From Tepidibacter hydrothermalis (GTDB lineage: Bacteria; Bacillota; Clostridia; Peptostreptococcales; Peptostreptococcaceae): DNA of 64,000 bases. The stretch spans positions 124,001 through 188,000 of the forward strand of contig NZ_CP120733.1 in assembly GCF_029542625.1 (NCBI RefSeq), written 5' to 3'. The notes beneath the pieces were generated by a model. It saw only the letters and a list, made by a program, of their open reading frames with translations, was not told the DNA's origin and searched no databases. The translations under genes and the position numbers were made by a program. Shown here piece by piece: positions 26,697-35,130 of this stretch (position 1 is its first letter; every line of letters starts with the position of its first letter).

Positions 26697-27498
26697 TAAG
26701 AGTACTACTGCAAAGCTTGATGTTGAGCTTGCTATGTGTAAGGTACTTGATGTAACTAGACTTTATATACATCTTAATTTAGATGAGGAAATTTCAAAGA
26801 AGGATGAAAATAGGATTGAGGCTCTTTTAAAGCAAAGAAGAAAAGGAAGACCTATGGCTTATATTATAGGGAAAAAAGAGTTTATGGGACTTGATTTCTT
26901 TGTTAAAGAGGGAGTGTTAATTCCAAGACCAGACACTGAGGTGTTGGTTGAAGATATTATACAACAAGCTAAAAAAATAGACAATCCTTTAATAGTAGAT
27001 ATAGGAACGGGTTCTGGTGCTATTAGTGTGTCTTTAGCTAAGTATATAAAAGATTCAAGAATATATTCACTTGATATATCTGATGATGCTCTTGAGGTGG
27101 GCGCAGTTAATGCTAAGAACAATGAGGTAGAAGATAAGATAACTTTTTTAAAGTCAGATGTATTCTCAGCACTTGAAAATGAGGATATTAAATTCGATAT
27201 AATAGTGTCGAATCCTCCTTATATAAGACGTCTTGATATAGAAGGACTTGAGGTTGATGTTAAGAACTATGAACCATCTTTAGCTCTTGATGGAGGAGAG
27301 GATGGACTTGATTTTTATAGAAAGATAACTGAGGATTCTACTAAGTTTATAAAGGATAATGGAATTTTAGGTTATGAAGTAGGATATGATCAAGCAGAGG
27401 ATGTAAAAAAGATAATGATACAAAATGGATATGGTGATATAAGAATATTAGAAGATTTGGCTTCTATACAAAGGGTTGTTATAGGAACAAAAATTTGA
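26653..27498 (+). CDS. prmC: Peptide chain release factor N5-glutamine methyltransferase
   Basis: The product has 281 residues: an N-terminal helical domain, then a class I methyltransferase with the SAM motif VDIGTGSGAIS (about 116) and the NPPY active-site motif in VSNPPYIRR (about 187). It methylates the Gln of the GGQ motif of release factors, and the next gene is release factor 1. The ATG at 26653 lies behind AAGAGGTGG; an earlier in-frame TTG would deepen the overlap and adds seven atypical residues. Confidence 0.93.
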   Translation: MTIRQMMKKWIRELSKSTTAKLDVELAMCKVLDVTRLYIHLNLDEEISKKDENRIEALLKQRRKGRPMAYIIGKKEFMGLDFFVKEGVLIPRPDTEVLVEDIIQQAKKIDNPLIVDIGTGSGAISVSLAKYIKDSRIYSLDISDDALEVGAVNAKNNEVEDKITFLKSDVFSALENEDIKFDIIVSNPPYIRRLDIEGLEVDVKNYEPSLALDGGEDGLDFYRKITEDSTKFIKDNGILGYEVGYDQAEDVKKIMIQNGYGDIRILEDLASIQRVVIGTKI

Positions 27499-27540
27499 TA
27501 TAATGAAAAATTGATATACTGAAAGAGGTGAAAAAAATTT

Positions 27541-28611
27541 ATGTTTGATAAAGTTGAAATTATAGAAGATAAGTATAAAGATTTAACTCAAAAGATTGGG
27601 GATCCTGAAGTTATTAATAGACAATCTGAGTGGCAAAAATATATTAAAGAGCATGCTGAGATAGAACCTATAGTTATGAAGTATAGAGAATATAAGGAAA
27701 CTATTGGGGGAATCGAAGAATCAAAGCAGATACTTCAAGAAGAATCGGATGAAGAATTAAGAGAACTTGCTAAGATGGAATTATCTGAGCTTGAAGAGAA
27801 TTTACCAGCAATAGAAGACGAACTTAAGCTTTTACTTGTTCCGAAAGATCCTAATGATGAAAAGGATGTTATCGTTGAGATAAGAGGTGGAGCTGGTGGT
27901 GATGAGGCTGCACTATTTGCCGGAACTTTATTCAGAATGTACTGTAGATACGCAGAGTCAAGAAGATGGAAAGTAGAGTTAATGAGTAGTAATGAAACTG
28001 GTGTTGGTGGATATAAAGAGGTTTCTTTCTCTATAAAGGGAAAAGGAGCTTATTCAAGACTTAAGTATGAGTCTGGAGTTCACAGAGTTCAAAGAATACC
28101 AGCTACAGAGTCTGGTGGTAGAATACATACATCTACTGCTACTGTTGCAGTTTTACCAGAAGTTGATGATGTTGAAGTTAACATTAATCCTAATGACTTA
28201 AGAATAGACGTTTTCCGTTCTTCAGGAAACGGTGGACAAAGTGTTAATACTACCGATTCAGCAGTAAGAATAACACATCTTCCAACTGGAGAGGTTGTAT
28301 CATGTCAGGATGGAAAGAGTCAGCTTAAGAATAAGGAAAAAGCTCTTAAAGTATTAAAGGCTAGATTATTCGATAAGGCACAAGCTGAACAACATAAAGA
28401 AATATCAGCTGAAAGAAAGAGTCAGGTTGGAACTGGAGATAGATCTGAGAGAATAAGAACTTATAACTTCCCTCAAGGAAGAATTACTGATCACAGAATA
28501 AATTTAACTTTATATAAGCTAGATAGCTTTATAGAGGGAGAGATAAATGAAATGATAGATGCTCTTATAACTGTAGATCAAGCTGAAAAATTAAACGCTG
28601 TAAATAACTAA
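27541..28611 (+). CDS. prfA: Peptide chain release factor 1
   Basis: The product has 356 residues, full length for RF1. The GGQ motif is in [15 protein letters not shown] (about 232), and the stop-codon reading tripeptide PAT is in IPATESGGR (about 188), which marks UAG/UAA recognition (RF1). It sits 42 bases behind prmC with AAAGAGGTG before its start. In a genome that reads UGA as selenocysteine in places, RF1 is not the competitor; RF2 is. Confidence 0.96.
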   Translation: MFDKVEIIEDKYKDLTQKIGDPEVINRQSEWQKYIKEHAEIEPIVMKYREYKETIGGIEESKQILQEESDEELRELAKMELSELEENLPAIEDELKLLLVPKDPNDEKDVIVEIRGGAGGDEAALFAGTLFRMYCRYAESRRWKVELMSSNETGVGGYKEVSFSIKGKGAYSRLKYESGVHRVQRIPATESGGRIHTSTATVAVLPEVDDVEVNINPNDLRIDVFRSSGNGGQSVNTTDSAVRITHLPTGEVVSCQDGKSQLKNKEKALKVLKARLFDKAQAEQHKEISAERKSQVGTGDRSERIRTYNFPQGRITDHRINLTLYKLDSFIEGEINEMIDALITVDQAEKLNAVNN

Positions 28612-28617
28612 AATATT

Positions 28618-28658
28618 AGTCCTATATTATTCTTATGAATGATATTAGGACTTTTTTT
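28618..28658 (+). terminator. Intrinsic terminator after prfA
   Basis: The stem AGTCCTA ... TAGGACT with an inner ATTC/GAAT pairing is followed by T7. Confidence 0.85.
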
Positions 28659-28724
28659 GGAAAAAAGCATATTTTAAGCATAACTATCATAAAACTTATT
28701 GAGGTTAGGTAGGGGGGATTAGTT

Positions 28725-29402
28725 TTGCTTAATATTACTTTGCTTGGTTTTTTGTGTGGAGTTATTGGAACTTTTATTGGTGGAGTTATAGCTTTTTTAT
28801 TTAGGAATAAGGCTGATAGGTACTTAAGCATGTTCATGGGACTTGCTGGAGGTATAATGTTGTCTGTGGTTACTTTTGACTTATTAACTGAGGCGATGGA
28901 TGAAATCGGTGTTAATCTAGCTATAATTTTTACTTTTGTAGGGGTATTTGTTAGCATGATCATAAAGCAGTTTATGCATTTTGAAGGTATGCTAAAGACT
29001 GGATATTTAATATTTTTTAGTGTTTTATTACATAACTTTCCTGAGGGACTTGCTATAGGATCTTCGTTTAGCTTGAAAGAATCACTTGGGATTACTTTGG
29101 TGATAGTAATAGGGATACATAATGTTCCTGAGGGGATTGCCATGGCGTTAACTCTTATAAAAGGAAGAATGAATGTATTAAAGGTTATGCTATTTACTAT
29201 ACTTGCAGGTATTCCAATGGGAATAGGAAGTTATATAGGAGCTTATTTTGGAGAAGTGTTTCAGGGATTTGTGGGATTTTTCTTGGCAATAGCATCTGGA
29301 ACAATGCTTTACGTTACTATAGAAGAGATTTTTCCTAATTCAAAAACTATATACACTATAACGGGGTTTTTATTGGGAATTTTGATGGTTAGTATATTTT
29401 GA
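28725..29402 (+). CDS. ZIP-family divalent metal transporter
   Basis: The product has 225 residues and about eight membrane segments. The paired metal-site motifs HNFPEGLAIG (about 105) and HNVPEGIAMA (about 131) are the helix 4 and 5 signatures of ZIP carriers. It should bring Zn2+ or related ions into the cell. The start is TTG at 28725 behind AGGGGGG. It is short for ZIP proteins but matches bacterial ZupT-like forms. The next gene starts 22 bases later. Confidence 0.88.
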   Translation: MLNITLLGFLCGVIGTFIGGVIAFLFRNKADRYLSMFMGLAGGIMLSVVTFDLLTEAMDEIGVNLAIIFTFVGVFVSMIIKQFMHFEGMLKTGYLIFFSVLLHNFPEGLAIGSSFSLKESLGITLVIVIGIHNVPEGIAMALTLIKGRMNVLKVMLFTILAGIPMGIGSYIGAYFGEVFQGFVGFFLAIASGTMLYVTIEEIFPNSKTIYTITGFLLGILMVSIF

Positions 29403-29424
29403 TACTTATGACGAGGTGAGATAG

Positions 29425-30462
29425 TTGAAGAAGACTTTGGTTTGCAAAATGGATAAGGATAATATTGATATAGATAAAATACAGGAATTTGGAAAGATTC
29501 TAAGAGACGGTGGAACGGTTATATTTCCAACTGAAACAGTGTATGGACTAGGTGCTGATGCACTTGATGAGAACGCAGCTAAGAAGATATATGAAGCTAA
29601 AGGAAGACCTAGTGATAATCCTTTGATAGTTCATATAGCTGATAAAAAAGAAATAAATAAGCTTGCTACTGATATAGATGAGAGAGGCTATAAGGTTATG
29701 GATAAATTCTGGCCAGGACCTATAACAATAGTATTTAAAAAGAAGGATATAGTACCGGCTATTACTAGTGGAAACTTAGATACTGTAGCAGTTAGAATGC
29801 CTTCTCATCCTATAGCACTATCTCTTATAAAAGAAAGTGGAGTATGTGTTGCAGCTCCATCTGCTAATATATCTGGAAGACCATCTCCTACTGATGAAGA
29901 TAATGTATATGAAGAGATGAATACTAGGGTTGATGGTATTATACTTGGAGGGAATTCAAATGTTGGACTTGAATCTACAGTTTTGGATTTAACTGGAGAT
30001 ATCCCTATGATATTAAGACCGGGTGGAGTAACTCTTGAAGAATTAAGTGAGGTTCTAGGAGAAGTTATGATTGATCCTGCAATACTTGAAAAAAATGAAA
30101 ACATAATTGCAAGAGCTCCTGGTATGAAATATACTCACTATGCTCCAAATGCAGAGGTGTTTATTGTTAAAAAAGATGATGGGGACTATGTGGATAAAAT
30201 CAATAAATTAGTTGATGAAAAACTTAAAGAAGGTAAAAAAGTGGGGATTATGTGTATTAATAAAAATAAAGATAAGTATAAAGGTGAAGTCATAGGTCTT
30301 GGAGATGATTTAGATGGAGTAGCTCATAACTTGTTCAAAACTTTGAGAGAAATGGATAAAAAAGGTGTAGATATTATATATTCTGAAGAGTTTGAGAAGG
30401 GTGGAATTGGGCAAGCTATAATGAATCGTCTAACAAAGGCGGCGGGATATAAATTTGTATAA
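29425..30462 (+). CDS. L-threonylcarbamoyladenylate synthase (Sua5/YwlC type)
   Basis: The product has 345 residues. The YrdC/TsaC domain fills 1-205 (IFPTETVYGLGADA about 32, KGRPSDNPLIVHI about 56, PSANISGRPSPT about 144). A C-terminal Sua5 domain follows a linker with APGMKYTHYAPNAEV (about 230). It makes the threonylcarbamoyl-AMP for the t6A modification of tRNAs that read ANN codons. The TTG start at 29425 is behind GAGGTGAG. In many Firmicutes a YwlE-type phosphatase gene lies between this gene and rpiB; here there is a 700-base repeat-filled gap. Confidence 0.93.
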   Translation: MKKTLVCKMDKDNIDIDKIQEFGKILRDGGTVIFPTETVYGLGADALDENAAKKIYEAKGRPSDNPLIVHIADKKEINKLATDIDERGYKVMDKFWPGPITIVFKKKDIVPAITSGNLDTVAVRMPSHPIALSLIKESGVCVAAPSANISGRPSPTDEDNVYEEMNTRVDGIILGGNSNVGLESTVLDLTGDIPMILRPGGVTLEELSEVLGEVMIDPAILEKNENIIARAPGMKYTHYAPNAEVFIVKKDDGDYVDKINKLVDEKLKEGKKVGIMCINKNKDKYKGEVIGLGDDLDGVAHNLFKTLREMDKKGVDIIYSEEFEKGGIGQAIMNRLTKAAGYKFV

Positions 30463-30545
30463 TTAAGCGAAAAATGATACTCATAAAAATACCGCTACTT
30501 AAGTTAATATTTTAATATAACTAGATAGTAGATTTATGTGTTTTA
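30463..30545 (+). repeat. Family A copy 4, outer element, left part
   Basis: The left arm GAAAAATGATACTCATAAAA and boundary ATACCGCTACTTAAG are intact. The matching right part is 300 bases further on (30835-30895), with another family A copy in between, so this element was split by insertion. Confidence 0.7.
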
Positions 30546-30765
30546 GAGAAAATAATACTTATTAAAATAACGATAATGGATTGAATATTTTAATGCAACT
30601 AAGTATTACGCCTTATTGAATATCCTAAAATTTCTAAACTCCCGTTGGTCAGACAACGAACTTTTTTAACGGACATCCAAACGTCGTAATACTAGTTTTA
30701 TAGTAAAATATTAAAAACATTCTCTAACATTTTAATAAGCATTATTTTTATGAATTTATTAAATT
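30546..30765 (+). repeat. Family A copy 4, inner element
   Basis: The arms AAAATAATACTTATTAAAAT and ATTTTAATAAGCATTATTTT pair. The inner GTATTACGCC and CGTCGTAATAC pair around the core ATATCCTAAAATTTC / GAACTTTTTTAACGGACAT. It is complete and sits within the outer element. Confidence 0.8.
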
Positions 30766-30834
30766 CGTTGTATTTAAGTAATAAGTCATATAAATTTATA
30801 TAAGAAATAAAGGGAAAAATATTAAATGAAGAAT

Positions 30835-30895
30835 GAAAATTTTATTAAATCTCGAAAGTAGCTAACATTTTGATGAGCATCATTTTTAGATATAG
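30835..30895 (+). repeat. Family A copy 4, outer element, right part
   Basis: AAAGTAGCTAACATTTTGAT followed by GAGCATCATTTTTAG pairs with the left arm at 30468-30490. Confidence 0.7.
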
Positions 30896-31150
30896 TCATT
30901 AAAGTGGATAAGCAATTAATTGAGAATACAAATTTATAGGAGAATTAAAAGGAAAAAATAACAAAACACAACACATAAGACATGAAAAATATGAAATTAA
31001 AAAATAGAATAAAAGATGCAATATAAGAAGCAAAAAAATAAAATATAAAAAAACACAAAAAAAATTAAAATAAAAGAAGGAATATGAAAATTTATGTCGA
31101 ACTGTTAATAGGTTTGGAATTAATTCGAATAGAATGGCTTTAAAAATTAA
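30896..31150. other. A-rich gap before rpiB, no gene seen
   Basis: From about 30940 to 31090 the + strand is extremely rich in A and poor in T. Frames read on the minus strand are low-complexity (Phe/Leu/Tyr runs) and not gene-like. This could be decayed sequence at the place where a phosphatase gene often lies. Confidence 0.4.
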
Positions 31151-31167
31151 TTTGGAGGTGAACGTAA

Positions 31168-31617
31168 GTGAAGAAAATAGGGATTGCAAGTGACCATGGA
31201 GGATACAATTTAAAGGAAGAGATTAAAAACCATCTAAAAGGTGAGTATGAAATTGTTGATTTTGGAACTGACTCATTGGATTCTGTTGACTACCCAGATT
31301 ATGGAGTTAAAGTTGCGGAGGCTGTAAAAAATGGCGAGGTTGAGGAAGGAATACTTTGTTGTGGAACAGGTATAGGTATATCTTTAGCAGCTAATAAGGT
31401 GCCAGGCATAAGATGTGCCGTTGTTTCTGATACTTTTTCAGCTAGAATGTCTAAGGCTCACAATGATGCTAACATAATATCTTTAGGAGAGAGAGTAGTT
31501 GGAAGAGGACTAGCTCTTGAAATAATAGATACATGGTTAGGAACTGAGTTTGAAGGAGACAGACATCAAAGAAGAGTAGGAAAGATAACAGAAATAGAAA
31601 AAAAATATTCTAAATAG
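31168..31617 (+). CDS. rpiB: Ribose-5-phosphate isomerase B
   Basis: The product has 149 residues: IASDHGGYNLKEE (about 5), the catalytic Cys in EGILCCGTGIGISLAANK (about 65) and a His in KAHNDANIISLG (about 98). It interconverts ribose and ribulose 5-phosphates. GTG at 31168 is the start, 9 bases behind GGAGGTG. The next gene, upp, begins 22 bases later, the usual order. Confidence 0.95.
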   Translation: MKKIGIASDHGGYNLKEEIKNHLKGEYEIVDFGTDSLDSVDYPDYGVKVAEAVKNGEVEEGILCCGTGIGISLAANKVPGIRCAVVSDTFSARMSKAHNDANIISLGERVVGRGLALEIIDTWLGTEFEGDRHQRRVGKITEIEKKYSK

Positions 31618-31639
31618 ATTTTAAAGGGAGGCAAATTAA

Positions 31640-32269
31640 ATGTCAAAAGTAGTTATGATGAATCATCCATTAATACAACATAAGTTAACTCTTATAAGAG
31701 ATAAGAATACAGGATCTAAGGATTTTAGACAATTAGTTAAAGAAGTTTCTATGCTTATGGGATACGAAGTAACAAGAGATTTAGCTTTAGAGGAAGTTGA
31801 AATTGAAACTCCAGTTGTAAAAACTAAATCGAAGGTTATTTCAGGAAAGAAATTAGGAATAGTTCCTATATTAAGAGCGGGTCTTGGAATGGTAGATGGA
31901 ATACTTGAGTTAGTTCCAGCTGCTAAAGTTGGACACGTAGGACTTTATAGAGATCCAGAAACTTTAAAGCCAGTTGAGTATTACTCAAAGTTCCCTGCTG
32001 ATATAGAGGAGAGAGACTTTATAGTAGTAGATCCTATGCTTGCTACAGGTGGTTCTGCGGTTGCAGCTATTGACGTTTTAAAGAAGAAAGGAGCTACAAG
32101 TATTAAGCTTGTAAACCTAGTAGCTTGCCCAGAAGGTATAGAAGAGGTTGAAAGATGTCATCCAGATGTAGATATATATGTAGCGTCTATTGATGAAAAA
32201 TTAAATGATCACGGATATATCGTTCCAGGTCTTGGAGATGCTGGAGATAGATTATACGGTACTAAGTAA
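31640..32269 (+). CDS. upp: Uracil phosphoribosyltransferase
   Basis: The product has 209 residues, normal for UPRTase. The PRPP loop is [20 protein letters not shown] (about 131), and the uracil site is [17 protein letters not shown] at the C-terminus. It salvages uracil to UMP. A GGGAGG site precedes the start; a strong terminator follows. Confidence 0.96.
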   Translation: MSKVVMMNHPLIQHKLTLIRDKNTGSKDFRQLVKEVSMLMGYEVTRDLALEEVEIETPVVKTKSKVISGKKLGIVPILRAGLGMVDGILELVPAAKVGHVGLYRDPETLKPVEYYSKFPADIEERDFIVVDPMLATGGSAVAAIDVLKKKGATSIKLVNLVACPEGIEEVERCHPDVDIYVASIDEKLNDHGYIVPGLGDAGDRLYGTK

Positions 32270-32275
32270 TACTTT

Positions 32276-32304
32276 GAGTGTGTCATGTGGCACACTCTTT
32301 TTTT
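32276..32304 (+). terminator. Intrinsic terminator of upp
   Basis: The stem GAGTGTG / CACACTC with an 8-base spacer and a T run starts a few bases after the stop codon. Confidence 0.88.
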
Positions 32305-32324
32305 ATGTGTTTTTTTAGATTCTG

Positions 32325-32543
32325 TGGGTTATCAAAAACTATATATGAAAATACCGTGAATGCAACGATATTTTGAATATAACTAAGCTTTTATCTTATT
32401 AATAATTCTAAAATTTACGAACTCCCTACGGTCAGACACGCAAATTTCTTAACGTATTATTAAACGATAAAAACTAAGTTATATTAGTCAAAATATCTAA
32501 AAGTATTCACTAACATTTGCATATATAGTTTTTGGTATTAATC
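32325..32543 (+). repeat. Family A palindromic repeat, copy 5
   Basis: The arms ATCAAAAACTATATATGAAAA and CATATATAGTTTTTG pair. The inner GCTTTTATC and GATAAAAAC pair and differ from other copies at both ends. The core is AATTCTAAAATTT / AAATTTCTTAACGTATT with CCCTACGGTCAGACA at the turn. It lies behind the upp terminator. Confidence 0.82.
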
Positions 32544-32682
32544 CGTATATTACAAAATTAACCTTATCCCAATATGAAAAATATTTATTGCTAGAGCAAA
32601 TATACATTTAATTCCAAATTAAGAGTTGTATCACTAGGTAATATGCATTAAAATAAAAGAAGTGTTACGAGGGGGTATAGGA

Positions 32683-33219
32683 ATGGGAAAACTTAAAAAA
32701 TTAAAGGGCATGCTAACGCCTTATAATAATAAGCTACTTAGAAATTTCTTTTATTTTTGCTTTTTAGTGTATTCATTAATGATTTGGTTTTATTTGCTAA
32801 ATCCGTTTAGAGGTACAGCTTGTTATATACGTATCTGTAAAGAAGCAGGTTGGGTAATGCAAAAAGATACTATAACAAATATAATTCCTTTTAAAACCAT
32901 TACCATGTATATTGTTGATTTTAATCATTATAATTTTGATATATGGTTTAATAATATTTTTGGAAATATGATTGTATTTATGCCATTTGGATTTTTACTT
33001 CCTTTTATTTGTAATAAAGGAAGAAGTTTTGTACAAAATATTAAGATATCTTTTTTAGTAAGCAGTGGAGTGGAACTGTTACAATTTATATTTGAATTGG
33101 GAATATGTGATGTAGATGATATTATTTTAAATGTGATAGGATCTACAATAGGATTTTGCTTATATAAACTATTTATAAAGGGGGTAAAAGCAATCAATAA
33201 AGAAAATATTATAGGGTGA
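32683..33219 (+). CDS. VanZ-family membrane protein
   Basis: The product has 178 residues with about four membrane segments. The FGNMIVFMPFGFLLPFIC stretch (about 90) and SSGVELLQFIFELGICDVDDIILN (in part, about 125) are the VanZ domain signature. VanZ proteins give low-level resistance to teicoplanin or lipoglycopeptides in some hosts; the biochemical role is unclear. GAGGGGG lies 7 bases before ATG 32683, and an upstream GTG is in frame but less well placed. Confidence 0.85.
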   Translation: MGKLKKLKGMLTPYNNKLLRNFFYFCFLVYSLMIWFYLLNPFRGTACYIRICKEAGWVMQKDTITNIIPFKTITMYIVDFNHYNFDIWFNNIFGNMIVFMPFGFLLPFICNKGRSFVQNIKISFLVSSGVELLQFIFELGICDVDDIILNVIGSTIGFCLYKLFIKGVKAINKENIIG

Positions 33220-33315
33220 ATAAGATGAGAAGGTCTGTAGGACTTTTTACATGAAAACATTTAAACCTAATAAACTGGTTTGAGTACAAAATAGTACTCA
33301 TTCAAATATTAATTC

Positions 33316-33366
33316 AAAAATAGCTACCTAAATTTTGTACAAACGAAATCTGGGTAGCTATTTTTT
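33316..33366 (+). terminator. Intrinsic terminator after vanZ-like gene
   Basis: The arms AAAAATAGCTACC and GGTAGCTATTTTT, with a second inner pairing AATTT/AAAT, are followed by T6. On the minus strand it may also serve the gene at 33451-34188. Confidence 0.8.
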
Positions 33367-33369
33367 GAT

Positions 33370-33443
33370 ATTATGCGGGTTATCAAAAATTATATGAAAA
33401 TACGGCAAATGCAACGAAATTTTGAATACAACTAGGTTTTTAT
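33370..33443 (+). repeat. Family A truncated copy 6 (left half only)
   Basis: GCGGGTTATCAAAAATTATA, TGAAAATACGGCAAATGC, AACGAAATTTTGAATACAAC and TAGGTTTTTATCC follow the left half of copy 5 almost base for base. It stops at the 3' end of the minus-strand gene; no right half is present. Confidence 0.75.
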
Positions 33444-33450
33444 CCTAATA

Positions 33451-34188
33451 CTATTTCAAATTTATAAGTGAGTAATCAATCTCATATCCTTCAGGTGTAA
33501 CCATTTGAAAAATAGTTGCTTCATCTTTACTAGATGGTTGTACTGTATTTTTAGGTATAACTAAGGTTTGAAGTCCGTTTCTTTTAGGTTCAACAATTAC
33601 AATTACTTGATTATCTAGAGTTACTATTTTCTTTACATTGGATTGCATTGCTACTAACACAACTTGATCAATATTTGCATAGTCAAAATCAAATTTGTCA
33701 CTTTCATCACTAATTCCCAAGTTGTGAACAAAATCATAGTATATTGAAGCTGTCGGATAGGTTGTAAATATACGATGAAGTGCATAATTAATCCTTTCAG
33801 GAACATAACTCCATCGTCCTCCATTCCCACTTGGACCAGTATGCCAATAAGTTTTATATACAGGTCTCGTCCAGTTTAAATCATTATAAGCAAATTGTAA
33901 GGGAATATTTTTCCCTTTTCCAATAACTTCAGATATAGGCTTCATATTTGAAGGAAGTGGTATATTGTAAATAGGTGTAGAATCTATATCTAAAGGTTTT
34001 TCTGGTTCTAAAGAGTCTAAACACCACTTACATTCTTTTAAACTTTCGTCTATTTGATTGTCAGGATTATCTTTAAAAGTATCTGTTCCGTAGGAGATCT
34101 GTGATTTGATATTAGAATTAAATAAAAAAAATGATGCAATAATAAAACTAGATATGATTATAAATATATTTTTTTTATGTAATCTCAT
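33451..34188 (-). CDS. Hypothetical exported protein
   Basis: The product has 245 residues. A basic start and one hydrophobic stretch (about 8-24) predict export or a single anchor. After it come CKWC (about 53-56), a proline-rich stretch, and a Trp/Tyr-rich part (NWTRPVYKTYWHTG about 104, GGRWSYVPERINYALH about 122). The last third has beta-type strands (QVIVIVEPKRNGLQTLVI). I recognise no family. AGGAGG lies just before the start on the minus strand. It is a single gene flanked by repeats. Confidence 0.65.
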   Translation of the reverse strand: MRLHKKNIFIIISSFIIASFFLFNSNIKSQISYGTDTFKDNPDNQIDESLKECKWCLDSLEPEKPLDIDSTPIYNIPLPSNMKPISEVIGKGKNIPLQFAYNDLNWTRPVYKTYWHTGPSGNGGRWSYVPERINYALHRIFTTYPTASIYYDFVHNLGISDESDKFDFDYANIDQVVLVAMQSNVKKIVTLDNQVIVIVEPKRNGLQTLVIPKNTVQPSSKDEATIFQMVTPEGYEIDYSLINLK

Positions 34189-34513
34189 TTTTTACCTCCT
34201 TAGAAATATTTCTAATTTAGTTTTAGTAAAGTATCAACTGATATTCATATATATAAATAAATTTAGATAGTAGTATAAGGATAACAAAATTTAACTTTAT
34301 TTACAATACAAGGGACGGGAATGTTAGTTGCTGATTTAAATATTTTATAAAAATAGTTAACATAGCAACGAAATTTTCATGCTTAGCACTTTGGATTGAT
34401 AATAAAAAATATATGATTTTAGATGAGGCTATCTGTAGGATTTTTTTTCGTTTACTACTGTAGAATGATGAATTAACTTGTGTATATTTTATATAAATAA
34501 TATAATAAAGATA
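34189..34513. other. Gap between divergent genes, no gene seen
   Basis: It should hold the promoter of the minus-strand gene at 33451-34188 (an ATTTCTAA-rich start region near 34200). At 34360-34385 there is a weak remnant resembling the family A motif GCAACGAAATTTT. At about 34425 GAGGCTATCTGTAGG plus T8 resembles a similar short stretch at 33230 (GAGAAGGTCTGTAGGAC); both are too weak to call terminators. Confidence 0.35.
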
Positions 34514-34596
34514 GCATGGGTAGAATTTTTAAATAACGAAGTCTGTTAAGACATGTTGACGACGTGAGTCAGTGCGTAGCAACTAGACGAATTTTA
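34514..34596 (+). repeat. Family C repeat, copy 5
   Basis: AATTTTTAAATAACGAAG, TCTGTTAAGACATGTTGAC, GACGTGAGTCAGTGCG and TAGCAACTAGACGAATTTT occur in family order. It ends 25 bases before the deaminase start. Confidence 0.8.
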
Positions 34597-34620
34597 CTTT
34601 TAATTTATGGAGGAAAATTT

Positions 34621-35109
34621 ATGGAGAGAAGAGACAAGCATAATTATTATTTAGATATAGCAAGATCAGTTCTGGAGAGGGGAACTTGTCTTAGACGTAA
34701 TTATGGGGCTATTATTGTAAAAAATGATGAGATAATATCTACAGGGTATACTGGAGCTCCTAGGGGAAGAAAGAACTGTAGTGATTTGGGATATTGTTTA
34801 AGAGAAAAGATGGATATTCCAAGAGGACAAAACTATGAGAAGTGTAGAAGTGTTCATGCTGAGGCTAACTGTATTATATCTGCTAGCAGAAGAGATATGA
34901 TTGGGGGAATTCTTTATTTAGTTGGTAAGGATATGAAGACTAAAGAACTTGTTAAAAATGCTAATTCGTGTACTATGTGTAAAAGACTTATATTAAATTC
35001 TGGTATAGAAAAAGTAATAATAAGGGAAACTAATCAAAGTTTTAGGATTATACAAGTTAATGAATGGATAGAAAATGATGATTCCCTAAGTGATGATATG
35101 GGATATTAA
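34621..35109 (+). CDS. dCMP/cytidine deaminase family protein (ComEB-like)
   Basis: The product has 162 residues. The zinc site is HAEANCIISA (His and Glu, about 80) with the two Cys in SCTMCKRLIL (about 118); the usual PC-x2-C is SC-x2-C here. The N-terminal half matches ComEB/dCMP deaminases (TCLRRNYGAIIVKNDEIISTG in part). It would turn dCMP to dUMP for dTTP supply. TGGAGG stands before ATG 34621, directly behind a family C repeat. Confidence 0.85.
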   Translation: MERRDKHNYYLDIARSVLERGTCLRRNYGAIIVKNDEIISTGYTGAPRGRKNCSDLGYCLREKMDIPRGQNYEKCRSVHAEANCIISASRRDMIGGILYLVGKDMKTKELVKNANSCTMCKRLILNSGIEKVIIRETNQSFRIIQVNEWIENDDSLSDDMGY

Positions 35110-35130
35110 AATATTTGAAGAGGTGAAAAT

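Noticed and set aside
28622-29143. 173-codon open frame on the minus strand across the ZIP transporter gene
   Set aside because: Its product is low-complexity (Ile/Ser/Pro-rich), it has no ribosome site, and the + strand gene has clear ZIP motifs.
33230-33250. Small terminators at about 33230 and 34425 (CTGTAGGA plus T run)
   Set aside because: No stable stem can be drawn at either place; the likeness is short and may be chance or repeat remnants.
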